Assembly (NCBI GenBank): GCA_963702495.1
Contig: CAVPDA010000010.1
Span: 372,001-436,000, forward strand
Direction: 5' to 3'
DNA length: 64,000 nucleotides
DNA from: CAVPDA01 sp963702495
GTDB taxonomy: Bacteria; Pseudomonadota; Gammaproteobacteria; Burkholderiales; Rhodocyclaceae
Shown here: positions 1 through 7,730 of the stretch, one piece after another
Position numbering within the stretch: position 1 is the first letter of the stretch
Layout: the number at the start of each line of letters is the position of its first letter
Made by a program: the position numbers and the translations under genes
The notes under the pieces: generated by a model
The model's input: only the letters and a program-made list of their open reading frames with translations
Databases searched by the model: none
Told to the model about the DNA's origin: nothing

Positions 1-724
1 CCGGCAGCGACTCGCTAGCGCGCTGCTGTTCGCCTGCACCGGCCTCGCACTGGCCGCCGATGCACCCGACATCGCCGCTTTCTCGAAAGTCCGGCCCGGC
101 GACGAACTACCCGCCGGCTGGCAGCGCTACACCCTGGGCAAGCCGGAGCGCGTCACCCGGTATTCCCTGGTCGAACTGGACGGCAAGGTGGTGCTCAAGG
201 CCGAGGCCGACGCCTCGGTATCGGCCTTGATCCATCCGCTGCGCGCCGACCCGAAGGCAAGCCCATGGCTGTCGTGGTCCTGGCGCACGGAGAGCACCCT
301 CGCCCATGCCGACATTCGCACCAAGGAGGGAGACGACTACGTCGCGCGCGTCTATGTGCTGTTCGACTACGACGTCAGCAAGCTTCCCTTTCTGGAACGT
401 GCCAAGATCACCGCCGCGCGCCTCATCTACGGCGACCCGATCCCGACGGCGGGCCTGTGCTACGTCTGGGACAACCGGCAGGCTGTGGGATACACCGCCT
501 GGAGCGCCTACACCCGTCGCCTGCGCATGATCGTCGCCGCCAACGCCGCCTCCGGAACAGGCCGCTGGGTGCGGGAGGAACACGACATCGTGGAGGACTA
601 CCGCAAGGCCTACGGCGAGGAGCCGCCGCCCATCACCGCCATCATCGTCGCCACCGACACCGACAACACGCGCGAGAAGGCGGTGAGCTACTTCGGCGAT
701 ATCACGTTGCGCGGCGCGCGATAG
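1..724 (+). CDS. DUF3047 family exported protein, 5' truncated
   Basis: The reading frame is open from base 2 and its start lies outside the window. The first visible residues form the end of a hydrophobic signal peptide (LLFACTGLALAADA), so the mature protein is probably periplasmic. The rest matches the DUF3047 pattern as I know it: a WLSWSWR segment, VYVLFDYD, an AGLCYVWDN segment and a VREEHDIVEDYRKAYGEEPP stretch near the C terminus, followed by IIVATDTDNT. About 240 residues are visible. The function of the family is unknown to me, so no reaction is proposed. The next gene follows after a gap of about 125 nt. Confidence 0.8.
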   Translation, partial: RQRLASALLFACTGLALAADAPDIAAFSKVRPGDELPAGWQRYTLGKPERVTRYSLVELDGKVVLKAEADASVSALIHPLRADPKASPWLSWSWRTESTLAHADIRTKEGDDYVARVYVLFDYDVSKLPFLERAKITAARLIYGDPIPTAGLCYVWDNRQAVGYTAWSAYTRRLRMIVAANAASGTGRWVREEHDIVEDYRKAYGEEPPPITAIIVATDTDNTREKAVSYFGDITLRGAR

Positions 725-849
725 ACTGGCGGCGGAATTGATCGAAATCGGGCGCCAATGCCAAGCGGGCTGAAACCCATCCCGGCCGTCGCTGGGCGCT
801 TCGCCGGGATTGCCGGATAATGCAGGCTGCGAGTGGCCATGACGAGACC

Positions 850-1194
850 ATGATTCATCTTCCCCAGTCCTTGCGCGCCTGGAACTCCTCCCGGTTCGAG
901 GATGTCCTTAAGCAGGAGATCGAGCAACTGGGCTCCAGCCAGCTTCCCTTGCAGCAGGGTGTGAGCACGACCAGCTATGCGCTGGACGGCCCGTTCCAGG
1001 TGATGGTCATCAGCGTGACCGACGCGTCCGGATTCATCGAGGCAAAGCTCGGTGTGTTCTTCTCCGGAATCATCGCGGGATGCAGTTGCGCCGACGACCC
1101 CACGCCGGTCGAACCGCAAAACGAGTACTGCGAAATGCGGCTCAGCATCGACAAGACGAGGGGGGAGGCTGTCGTCACGCTTGTCACCGATTAG
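850..1194 (+). CDS. Small conserved hypothetical protein (GCSCADDP motif)
   Basis: A 114-residue soluble protein. It has an amphipathic N-terminal half (LRAWNSSRFEDVLKQEIEQL) and a cysteine-containing motif GCSCADDPTPVEPQNEYCE, which resembles small uncharacterised proteins of Betaproteobacteria. An in-frame ATG at 820 would add ten residues that look non-coding (MQAASGHDET), so I prefer the ATG at 850. Neither start has a convincing Shine-Dalgarno sequence. The motif cysteines could bind a metal, but nothing here shows it. It ends 52 nt before the convergent vapC gene, with no clear terminator between them. Confidence 0.7.
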   Translation: MIHLPQSLRAWNSSRFEDVLKQEIEQLGSSQLPLQQGVSTTSYALDGPFQVMVISVTDASGFIEAKLGVFFSGIIAGCSCADDPTPVEPQNEYCEMRLSIDKTRGEAVVTLVTD

Positions 1195-1245
1195 TTCGAG
1201 CGTCCAGGCAGACGAGAAGGGACAAGAAAACTGGAATCAAGCCCC

Positions 1246-1638
1246 TCAATCCGCCGGGCGGAGTCCGAGGTGTTCCACGAACGGGTCGAAATCCCTGTCG
1301 CTGTACAGGAGCGCGAACCCGCTTTCGATGCAGCGCGTCGCAATCACCGTGTCGATCGTCTTGCGCACCGTGACGCCGAGGGACCGCAGCGTGCGGAAGT
1401 TCTTCGCCGCCTGTATGGCGATTCCCCGTCCTCCGAGATCGACCATGAGGAGCGACGTCAGCAGTGTCGTCGCTTGGCGGAAATCATGGTCACTGACGAA
1501 TCCTTGGAGCACCTCCGTCAGGATCAGATCGCCGATGGCGATCGGCTCGCTTCCCAGCAGCGAGTCGAGCCGGTCCGCCTGCGGGGTCGCCACGCCGCGA
1601 AAGTAGTCGATCCAGACACTGGAATCGACCAGAATCAC
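1246..1638 (-). CDS. vapC: PIN-domain toxin, VapC family
   Basis: A 130-residue PIN-domain protein. The acidic positions expected for a VapC RNase are visible: Asp5 in ILVDSSVWIDYF, Glu in LTEVLQG, Asp in TIDTVIA and Asp in YSDRDFDPF. VapC proteins cleave RNA, often tRNA, and are neutralised by their cognate VapB. The start is a GTG that overlaps the stop of the upstream vapB gene by 4 nt, so the two are probably translationally coupled. The length fits the family and no residue appears to be missing, so the toxin is likely intact. Confidence 0.88.
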   Translation of the reverse strand: MILVDSSVWIDYFRGVATPQADRLDSLLGSEPIAIGDLILTEVLQGFVSDHDFRQATTLLTSLLMVDLGGRGIAIQAAKNFRTLRSLGVTVRKTIDTVIATRCIESGFALLYSDRDFDPFVEHLGLRPAD

Positions 1639-1829
1639 TGGTCGGACCTCATCGCATCGAGGTCACCCTGCCAGCTCAGCTTGCCGCGAAAGCGGCGGAT
1701 CGCTTCCTGCTTGCGCAGGCGCAGCAGGGTACGCAGTCCGAGTTCGACGGCCTCGCGTTTGGTCTTCAATCCGGTCGCCCGCAGCGTATCCTCCATGAGT
1801 TTGTCGTCGATCACGATATTGGTGCGCAT
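1635..1829 (-). CDS. vapB: VapB-type antitoxin
   Basis: A 64-residue protein starting MRTNIVIDDKLMEDTLRATG, which is the typical VapB ribbon-helix-helix start, followed by LKTKREAVELGLRTLLRL. The C-terminal tail (FRGKLSWQGDLDAMRSDQ) is the sort that wraps the partner PIN toxin. A much longer upstream frame exists, but the ATG at 1829 has an AGGAG ribosome site at the right distance and gives the usual antitoxin length. It is expected to bind DNA upstream of itself together with VapC. A matching inverted repeat lies just upstream. Confidence 0.85.
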   Translation of the reverse strand: MRTNIVIDDKLMEDTLRATGLKTKREAVELGLRTLLRLRKQEAIRRFRGKLSWQGDLDAMRSDQ

Positions 1830-1831
1830 AG

Positions 1832-1859
1832 TGTGTATCTCCTCTGCAATGCATACACA
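1832..1859 (-). promoter_or_regulatory. Inverted repeat, candidate VapBC operator
   Basis: The arms TGTGTAT (1832-1838) and ATACACA (1853-1859) form a perfect 7-bp inverted repeat with a 14-bp spacer that contains the vapB ribosome site. VapB and VapBC complexes commonly bind such repeats to autoregulate. That it is the operator is an inference. Confidence 0.45.
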
Positions 1860-1931
1860 TGCTACCTCGCTGCCACCTGCCTCGCAATTGCGGTCGAGAA
1901 CGTCCCTTCGTACGGTGCATGGAGGTTCGCG

Positions 1932-3089
1932 GTGAAGCGACTCATCCTCCTCGGCGGCGGCCACACCCATCTGTTCGTGCTGGAGGCGTTCGTCCGGGCG
2001 CCGCTGGCCGGCGTCGAACTGATCCTCGTCAGCCCGACGCGGCTCGCCCCCTACTCCGGCATGATGCCCGGCGTGATCGCCGGCCATTATCGCTACGAGG
2101 ATGGCTGCGTCGATTTGCTGCCCCTGTGCCATGCCTGTGGCTGCACCTTCCTGCGCACGCGGGCGACGCGCCTCGACCCCGCCGCCCGGCGCATCGAGTG
2201 CGATGACGGCGAGGCCCTCGACTACGACCTGCTTTCCATCGACACCGGTTCCACCCCCGGCACTTTCGGCCTGCCCGGTGTCCTGCAGCACGCGCATCCG
2301 GTGAAGCCGATCGACCACTTCGTTCTCGATCTGGACGCGTTCTGCGCCGGACTTGCGCCGGACCGCCGCGCCGCCGTCGCGGTGGTGGGCGCCGGCGCCG
2401 CCGGCTGCGAGGTGATCCTGGCGCTGGAGCACCGGATCGACCGGCTGCGCACCGAGCACCGCGCCGGGCCCGCGACCTTCACCCTGGCAACCGACACGCA
2501 CACCATTCTTCCCGGATTCCCGTCGGGCGTGCGCCGACGCGTCGAGCGCCAGTTGGAAGCGCGCGGCGTGCGCGTGCTGGCGGGCAAGCGGGCGGCGCGG
2601 GTGGATGCGGGATCACTGCTGCTTGCGGAAGGCACGACCGTGACCGCCGATTTCATCGTCTGGGCCACCGGCAGCAGCGCGCCGGAATGGCCGCGTGCCG
2701 CCGGTCTGGCCTGCGACGACCGCGGTTTCATCCTGGTGGACGCGCACCTGCGCTCCACCTCCCACGAAGACATCTTCGCCGCCGGCGACATCGCCACCAT
2801 GGCGGGCGCGCCGCGGCCGAAGTCGGGCGTGTACGCGGTGCGCGCCGGACCGCCCCTGGCGCGCAACCTGCGCGCCGCCCTGAACGGCGCGGCACCCGCC
2901 CCCTGGCGGCCGCAAAGCCGCGCCCTGGCGCTCATCAGCGCCGGCGACAAGTACGCGGTCGGACTGTGGGGTCCATTCTCCTGGGAGGGGCGCTGGGTCT
3001 GGAGTTGGAAGGATCGCATCGACCGCCGCTTCATCCGCCGCTTCGCCCTCGACGACGGAGCCGCTTCGGTGGTGCCCTCCGAGCCGTGA
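1932..3089 (+). CDS. FAD/NAD(P)-dependent oxidoreductase, Nterm_to_SelD type
   Basis: A 385-residue pyridine nucleotide-disulfide oxidoreductase-like flavoprotein. The FAD-binding motif is at residues 5-9 (LGGGHTH), the NAD(P)-binding motif near residue 150 (VVGAGAAGCE) and the second FAD motif near 282 (FAAGDIATM). GGHTHLFVLEAF and YSGMMPGVIAGHY are characteristic of the family fused to or encoded beside SelD (TIGR03169, recalled from memory). The GTG start at 1932 is preceded by GGAGG; the frame extends upstream but that part overlaps the vapB promoter. Its stop overlaps the next gene by 4 nt, which links it to the selenodomain-type glycosyltransferase. The substrate is unknown. Confidence 0.82.
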   Translation: MKRLILLGGGHTHLFVLEAFVRAPLAGVELILVSPTRLAPYSGMMPGVIAGHYRYEDGCVDLLPLCHACGCTFLRTRATRLDPAARRIECDDGEALDYDLLSIDTGSTPGTFGLPGVLQHAHPVKPIDHFVLDLDAFCAGLAPDRRAAVAVVGAGAAGCEVILALEHRIDRLRTEHRAGPATFTLATDTHTILPGFPSGVRRRVERQLEARGVRVLAGKRAARVDAGSLLLAEGTTVTADFIVWATGSSAPEWPRAAGLACDDRGFILVDAHLRSTSHEDIFAAGDIATMAGAPRPKSGVYAVRAGPPLARNLRAALNGAAPAPWRPQSRALALISAGDKYAVGLWGPFSWEGRWVWSWKDRIDRRFIRRFALDDGAASVVPSEP

Positions 3090-3760
3090 CGGTCTCGGTC
3101 ATCATCCCTTTCCTCAATGAAGAGAAGGCGCTGCCGGCGACCCTGGCGGCGCTGTTCGCCCAGCCGGGTGGGTTCGAAGTCATCGCCGTCGACGGCGGCA
3201 GCGGCGACGGCAGCCGCCGGGTTCTGGCGCAACATCCGGAGGTGCGGGTCGTCGCCGCGCCGCCCGGCCGCGCCAGCCAGATGAACGCCGGCGCCGGCAT
3301 CGCCAGCGGCCGTCTGCTGCTGTTCCTGCACGCCGACACGCTGCTTCCTCCCGGCGCCATGACGGCCCTGGAAAGCCTGGCGGCGTCGGGAGAGCCGTGC
3401 TGGGGCGGTTTCCGCCACCTCTTTTCCGCCGCCGACTGGCGCCTGCGGCTCATCTCGCGCCTGCACAACTGGCGCTGCCGCCTGACCCAGGTGTTCTATG
3501 GCGACCAGGCCCTATTCGTCAGCCGCGAGCTTTTCCTGGCCGCGGGCGGCTTCCCGCATCGGTTGATGGAAGACATCGCCCTCAGCGACATTCTGCGCAA
3601 GAAGGCAAGGCCGGTGTTCCTGCCCCTCGTCGTGGTCACGGATTCGCGCAAATTCGTGCAGATGGGAGTCTGGCGCAGCCTGGCGCGGGTGGTGCTGATC
3701 CGCGCCTGCGACGCCCTGGGCTTGAGCTATCCGGGCGGGTTCTTCCGCAACGTTCGGTGA
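3086..3760 (+). CDS. Family 2 glycosyltransferase, selenodomain-associated type (TIGR04283-like)
   Basis: A 224-residue GT-A glycosyltransferase. It starts VTVSVIIPFLNEEKALPATL, has VDGGSGDGSRR as nucleotide-binding region, LLFLHADTLLP as the DxD-type metal site, and GGFPHRLMEDIALSD further on. This combination is typical of the small family originally described as rSAM/selenodomain-associated transferase 2, later linked to arsenosugar synthesis; family names are from memory. The GTG start overlaps the oxidoreductase stop (GTGA), so the two form a coupled pair. No membrane segment is obvious, and the acceptor cannot be read from sequence. Confidence 0.82.
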   Translation: MTVSVIIPFLNEEKALPATLAALFAQPGGFEVIAVDGGSGDGSRRVLAQHPEVRVVAAPPGRASQMNAGAGIASGRLLLFLHADTLLPPGAMTALESLAASGEPCWGGFRHLFSAADWRLRLISRLHNWRCRLTQVFYGDQALFVSRELFLAAGGFPHRLMEDIALSDILRKKARPVFLPLVVVTDSRKFVQMGVWRSLARVVLIRACDALGLSYPGGFFRNVR

Positions 3761-3824
3761 CCGAAGCGGCGTGCAAAGCAACGGAGTAAAATGCGCGTTT
3801 CTCTCCCCGACTGGATTTGCGCAC

Positions 3825-4997
3825 ATGAAACGCTCCCGCTTCGGTTCCCGCGCCCGCCTCACCCGCGAGGCCGAACAACTGACGCTGCTCGCCACCGGCC
3901 TGAGCCACTCCGGCAGCCGCGTCGAAGACCGGTTCTGGGATGATCGGCTGTCCGCGCAGTTGGACCGACTGCTCGCCGCCGGTAACGAGGATGCGCTCAA
4001 TACCGCCCTCGACCATCTGTACCGGGCCAACAGCCGGGCCTACGACGAACTGGCCGACACCATCGAATACTGCGTCGAAGGCGGCACCGCCACCGCTGCC
4101 GGAGAGACCTTCGACACCCTGCTGATCGCCGCCCCGCTGTTGGCCTGGTCGCGCTACTCCATTCCGGCCGGACCGATCCCGGCGGACACGCTGGACAATA
4201 TCCGCGTCCAGATCGGGGCCCATGTCCTCGCCGACGACACCCGCGTCGCCCTGGCCGACTATCTGTTCAGTCCGGACCATCTGCCGCGCACCTATGTGGA
4301 CACCTACCGCCTGGCGCAGGAACTGCGCGACGCGGCGCTGAAGTCGAACAATCTGCATCTCGACCCCTCCGATCTGCCGGAGACGGCCCAGTTCCTGTCC
4401 GACATGCGTTATGTGGTGGGCCTGGTGGTGGCGCCCCGGGGCAAGGCCATGTTCCGCTGGCAGGAAGCCGACGGTACGCGCGAGAGCGCCGCCACCCAGT
4501 GGCATGCCCAGGGTGGCGCCGGCCTGCAGCCACTGCTGACCGGCTGTGCCTTCGAACTGCTGCTGCCCGACGGCTATCACGCCGCCTGCCGCGAGGCGGA
4601 CCGCCAGGCGCGCCCCTACTCCCTGCGTGCGTCGGTGCTGTTCCTCAAGACCTCCCTCAACGTCCAGCCGTCCGGACTGCGCGCGGTGGTGGCGCCGTTT
4701 CACGAGCACCGTCTCGAGGAGTACCGCATCGGCTTCACCCTGCGCAACAAGCCCGGCGTGATCCACGGCGTGGTCTGGCCGTTGCTGGATGCGGAGGACG
4801 AGAGCGCCGACGTCACCAGCCAGATCGAGGCCGTGCTCAAGGAGGCGGGGGTGGCGGAGGTGATGGCGCTGGATCACCGTTTCCCTCTGGAATACTGCGA
4901 CGACTGCGGCGCCCCGCTCTACCCCAACCCCGACGGCGAGCCGGAGCATGCCGAGTTGCCGGAGGAGGACGACGCGGCGCCGGTGCATCTGCATTGA
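3825..4997 (+). CDS. DUF2863 family protein
   Basis: A 390-residue soluble protein of the type annotated DUF2863 in Betaproteobacteria. It starts MKRSRFGSRARLTREAEQL, has a helical N-terminal half and a C-terminal zinc-ribbon-like end (EYCDDCGAPLYPNPDGEPEH) with a CxxC pair. The tail is acidic. An in-frame ATG lies 18 codons upstream, but the sequence before MKRSRF looks like leader, and a TAAAAT hexamer (3787-3792) could be its -10 element. The gene appears to be monocistronic. Its function is unknown. Confidence 0.8.
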   Translation: MKRSRFGSRARLTREAEQLTLLATGLSHSGSRVEDRFWDDRLSAQLDRLLAAGNEDALNTALDHLYRANSRAYDELADTIEYCVEGGTATAAGETFDTLLIAAPLLAWSRYSIPAGPIPADTLDNIRVQIGAHVLADDTRVALADYLFSPDHLPRTYVDTYRLAQELRDAALKSNNLHLDPSDLPETAQFLSDMRYVVGLVVAPRGKAMFRWQEADGTRESAATQWHAQGGAGLQPLLTGCAFELLLPDGYHAACREADRQARPYSLRASVLFLKTSLNVQPSGLRAVVAPFHEHRLEEYRIGFTLRNKPGVIHGVVWPLLDAEDESADVTSQIEAVLKEAGVAEVMALDHRFPLEYCDDCGAPLYPNPDGEPEHAELPEEDDAAPVHLH

Positions 4998-5149
4998 TGA
5001 CTCGCGTCGAGCACACGCAGGAGGGTGACGCGCAGAGTGCGGAGGCAGCCGGACGCAGCATGCGGGCCCGCGTTTCCTGCTAGCATTCGAGGTTGCTGCG
5101 GGATCGGAGCGGGATCCCGCTGGATTGACTTATCACCGGGAGGAAAAAC

Positions 5150-5911
5150 ATGAATCGGATGCAGGGCAAGGTTGCCGTAGTCACGGGTGGGGCACTGCGC
5201 GTGGGCCGCACCACCGCCTTGCTGCTGGCGCGGGAGGGCGCGGCGGTGGCGGTGCTGGACATCGAGGACGAAGCGGGCGAAGCGACGGTCGCCGAGATCA
5301 AGCAGGCCGGCGGCAATGCCCGCTACTGGCATCTCGACGTATCTCAGGAGGACGACGTGACCCGGGTCTTCGGCGAGATCCGCGCCCAGTTCGGCCGCGT
5401 CGACGTCCTCGTCAACAACGCCAACGTCGGCGGCCCGGACAGCCCGACGGATTCGGTGACCGAGGCGCAGTGGGATTCGGTGATGGCGATCAACGTCAAG
5501 GGCGTGCTGTTCTGCACCAAGCATGCGATTCCGCTCATGCGCCACGCCGGCGCCGGCAGCGTCGTCAACATCTCCTCGATCTACGGCCTGGTGGGTTCGC
5601 CCCACCTCGCGCCCTACCACGCCTCGATGGGCGCGGTGCGCATCATGACCAAGTCCGACGCCCTGGCCTACGCCGGTGATCTCATCCGCGTCAACGCCGT
5701 GCTGCCGGGCTTCATCTGGAACGACGCCATGGCCGAGTCGAACGGGCAGGCGCAGGAGATGGTCCATAACGCCATGTCGCGGGAGCATCCGCTGGGCCGC
5801 ATGGGCGAATCGGCCGACGTCGCCTATGGCGTGCTTTTCCTCGCCTCGGACGAAGCGAAGTTCATCACCGGCACCGAACTGGTGATCGACGGCGGCTACA
5901 CGGCGCGCTGA
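5150..5911 (+). CDS. SDR family oxidoreductase with altered active-site motif
   Basis: A 253-residue classical short-chain dehydrogenase/reductase fold with a strong GGAGG ribosome site. The N-terminal cofactor motif reads TGGALRVGR, with Arg at a position that is usually Gly. The NNA motif (LVNNANVGG), INVKGVLFCTKHAI and NISSIYG are present, as is the C-terminal GTELVIDGGYTAR. The catalytic motif reads YHASM (Tyr156, Met160) where YxxxK is expected, so the Lys that lowers the Tyr pKa is absent. Each change is one base away from the usual codon. The protein may be inactive or have another role; the substrate is not evident. It is flanked by unrelated genes. Confidence 0.85.
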   Translation: MNRMQGKVAVVTGGALRVGRTTALLLAREGAAVAVLDIEDEAGEATVAEIKQAGGNARYWHLDVSQEDDVTRVFGEIRAQFGRVDVLVNNANVGGPDSPTDSVTEAQWDSVMAINVKGVLFCTKHAIPLMRHAGAGSVVNISSIYGLVGSPHLAPYHASMGAVRIMTKSDALAYAGDLIRVNAVLPGFIWNDAMAESNGQAQEMVHNAMSREHPLGRMGESADVAYGVLFLASDEAKFITGTELVIDGGYTAR

Positions 5912-6053
5912 CGCTGCGCCGGAACCAAAGCCGAACAACACGGTTCAAAGCGCCACGGAATGCGCCGACGGGTCGGTGCGGGTGCAGCCCACCCGCGTCC
6001 CCCGGGATGCGTGTTCCGTCGCGCACCCGTGATTGCCAGGACTGCCCCCATCC

Positions 6054-6452
6054 ATGCCGAAAATCGTCAAGAGCGACGCCGAGTGGCGCGCCGAACTCAG
6101 CCCCCAGCAATATGAGGTAACGCGGCGCAAGGGCACCGAGGGCGCCTTCACCGGAGAATACTGGGACTGCCACGACGACGGCACCTATCGCTGCGCCTGC
6201 TGCGGCGCCCCGCTCTTCGGCTCGGAGCACAAGTTCGAATCGGGCAGCGGCTGGCCCAGCTTCTGGCAGCCGCAGGAATCCGCCAACATCGAGACCGAGG
6301 AGGACGGAAGCCATTTCATGCGCCGCACCGAAGTGCATTGCAGCCAGTGCGGCGCCCATCTCGGCCACGTCTTTCCCGACGGTCCGCAGCCGACCGGCCT
6401 GCGCTACTGCATCAACTCGGCCTCGCTCAAGCTGGACAGGGACAGGTCCTGA
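6054..6452 (+). CDS. msrB: Peptide-methionine (R)-S-oxide reductase MsrB
   Basis: A 132-residue MsrB that reduces the R form of methionine sulfoxide in proteins. The zinc-binding pairs CACC and CSQC are present, with SGSGWPSFW in the substrate pocket and the catalytic Cys in LRYCINSASL. The start at MPKIVKSD agrees with the usual MsrB N terminus; a GTG seven codons upstream is less likely. It lies ahead of yciB with a gap of 77 nt. Thioredoxin is the expected reductant. Confidence 0.93.
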   Translation: MPKIVKSDAEWRAELSPQQYEVTRRKGTEGAFTGEYWDCHDDGTYRCACCGAPLFGSEHKFESGSGWPSFWQPQESANIETEEDGSHFMRRTEVHCSQCGAHLGHVFPDGPQPTGLRYCINSASLKLDRDRS

Positions 6453-6515
6453 TTCCCGCGGCCGTCCTTGGCGGGTGCCGCCCGGCGCCGCCGCACCGCA
6501 AGCCCCAGGCCCCGG

Positions 6516-6521
6516 TATAAT
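6516..6521 (+). promoter_or_regulatory. TATAAT, candidate -10 element of yciB
   Basis: A perfect TATAAT hexamer ends 8 nt before the yciB ATG. If it is used, the transcript would start within a couple of bases of the ATG and carry no ribosome site. No clear -35 element is seen. Confidence 0.45.
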
Positions 6522-6529
6522 CGCGCCGC

Positions 6530-7144
6530 ATGAAATTCCTCTTCGATCTGTTTCCGGTAATCCTGTTCTTCGTTGCCTTCAAGGTGGCGGAGAAGAATCC
6601 CGAGTCCGCCGTCGCCTTCGCCTCCGGCATGCTGGGCAGCCTGGGCGGTGCCGTGGCCTCGGCCCAGGCGCCGATCCTGCTGGCGACGGTGGTGGCCATC
6701 GTCGCCACCTTCGGCCAGATCGGATGGCTCATGCTGCGCGGACGCAAGGTGGACACCATGCTCTGGGTAAGCCTGGGGATCATCGTGGTGTTCGGCGGCG
6801 CCACCCTCCTGTTGCGCGACGACACCTTCATCAAGTGGAAACCGACCGTACTCTACTGGCTGTTCGGGCTGACGCTGCTGGTATCCTCCGTCGCCTTCCA
6901 CAAGAATCTGATCCGCACCCTGATGGAGCAGCAGGTGAAGCTGCCGGAGCCGGTCTGGGGTCAGCTCAACGCAGCCTGGATCGTCTTCTTCACCTTCATG
7001 GGGTTCGCCAACCTGTTCGTCGCCTTCAGCTTCTCCACCGACACTTGGGTCAATTTCAAGCTCTTCGGCGGCATGGGTCTGATGTTCGCCTTCGTCATCG
7101 GCCAGGGCATGTTCCTGGCGAAGTACATCGAGGAAGGAAAGTAA
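6530..7144 (+). CDS. yciB: Inner membrane-spanning protein YciB (IspZ/septation protein A)
   Basis: A 204-residue integral membrane protein starting MKFLFDLFPVILFFVAFK, with FDLFPVILFF and the later TVLYWLFG and LNAAWIVFFTFMG segments typical of YciB. About five to six hydrophobic segments are visible. In E. coli YciB acts in envelope maintenance and is linked to cell division. Its stop (TAATG) overlaps the yciI start by one base, so translation is probably coupled. The ATG sits almost directly after a TATAAT hexamer. Confidence 0.92.
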   Translation: MKFLFDLFPVILFFVAFKVAEKNPESAVAFASGMLGSLGGAVASAQAPILLATVVAIVATFGQIGWLMLRGRKVDTMLWVSLGIIVVFGGATLLLRDDTFIKWKPTVLYWLFGLTLLVSSVAFHKNLIRTLMEQQVKLPEPVWGQLNAAWIVFFTFMGFANLFVAFSFSTDTWVNFKLFGGMGLMFAFVIGQGMFLAKYIEEGK

Positions 7145-7446
7145 TGCTCTACGCCCTCATCGGCGAAGATGCGCCCGGCACCCTCGCCCAGCGCCTCGCC
7201 GCCCGTCCCGCCCATCTGGACCGCATCACGCAGTTGCAGGCGGAAGGCCGCCTGGTGCTGGCCGGCCCGATGCCGGCCATCGATTCCCCCGACCCCGGCC
7301 CGGCCGGCTTCGCCGGCAGCCTGATCGTCGCCGAGTTCCCCTCCCTGGCGCAGGCCCAGGCCTGGCTCGACGCCGATCCCTACGTCGCCGCCGGCGTCTT
7401 CGCCCGCGCTACGGCACGACCGTTCAAGAAAGTGCTGCCGCCATGA
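7144..7446 (+). CDS. yciI: YciI family protein
   Basis: A 100-residue ferredoxin-like alpha-beta protein of the YciI/YCII family. It starts MLYALIGEDAPGTLAQRLAA and contains HLDRITQLQAEGRLVLAGPM, with the conserved His-Asp pair at the start of this segment, and then AQAWLDADPYVAAGVF. The ATG overlaps the yciB stop and the gene's own stop overlaps the bolA ATG (ATGA), which places it in the middle of a tightly coupled operon. No enzymatic activity can be assigned from the sequence. Confidence 0.9.
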   Translation: MLYALIGEDAPGTLAQRLAARPAHLDRITQLQAEGRLVLAGPMPAIDSPDPGPAGFAGSLIVAEFPSLAQAQAWLDADPYVAAGVFARATARPFKKVLPP

Positions 7447-7715
7447 ACGTGATCGAGGAAATGCAGCGGCGCTTGGCCGTACTGGCACCGGCAGCGCTGG
7501 AAATCGAGGACGAAAGTGCGCGCCATGCCGGTCACGAGGGGGCGAAAGGCGGCGGCGGCCACTACCGCTTGCGCATCGTCGCCCCCATATTTGCTGGAAA
7601 ATCCACCCTTGAACGCCACCGCATGGTGTACGATGCGCTCGGCGGGCTGATGCTCCGCGAGGTCCACGCTCTCACCATGCGGGCGCAGACTCCGGACGAA
7701 GCCCAATTTTTTTGA
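7443..7715 (+). CDS. bolA: BolA family protein
   Basis: A 90-residue BolA-like protein. The N-terminal helix (MNVIEEMQRRLAVLAPAALE) is followed by HYRLRIVAPIFAGKSTLERH, the FxG-K-x-x-x-x-R-H segment of the family, and by LREVHALTMRAQTPDE with its conserved His. BolA proteins pair with monothiol glutaredoxins in iron-sulfur handling or act as DNA-binding regulators. It is the third gene of the yciB-yciI-bolA-ppiC run and ends 15 nt before the ppiC-type gene. Confidence 0.92.
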   Translation: MNVIEEMQRRLAVLAPAALEIEDESARHAGHEGAKGGGGHYRLRIVAPIFAGKSTLERHRMVYDALGGLMLREVHALTMRAQTPDEAQFF

Positions 7716-7730
7716 CTAAGAGGATGTCTG

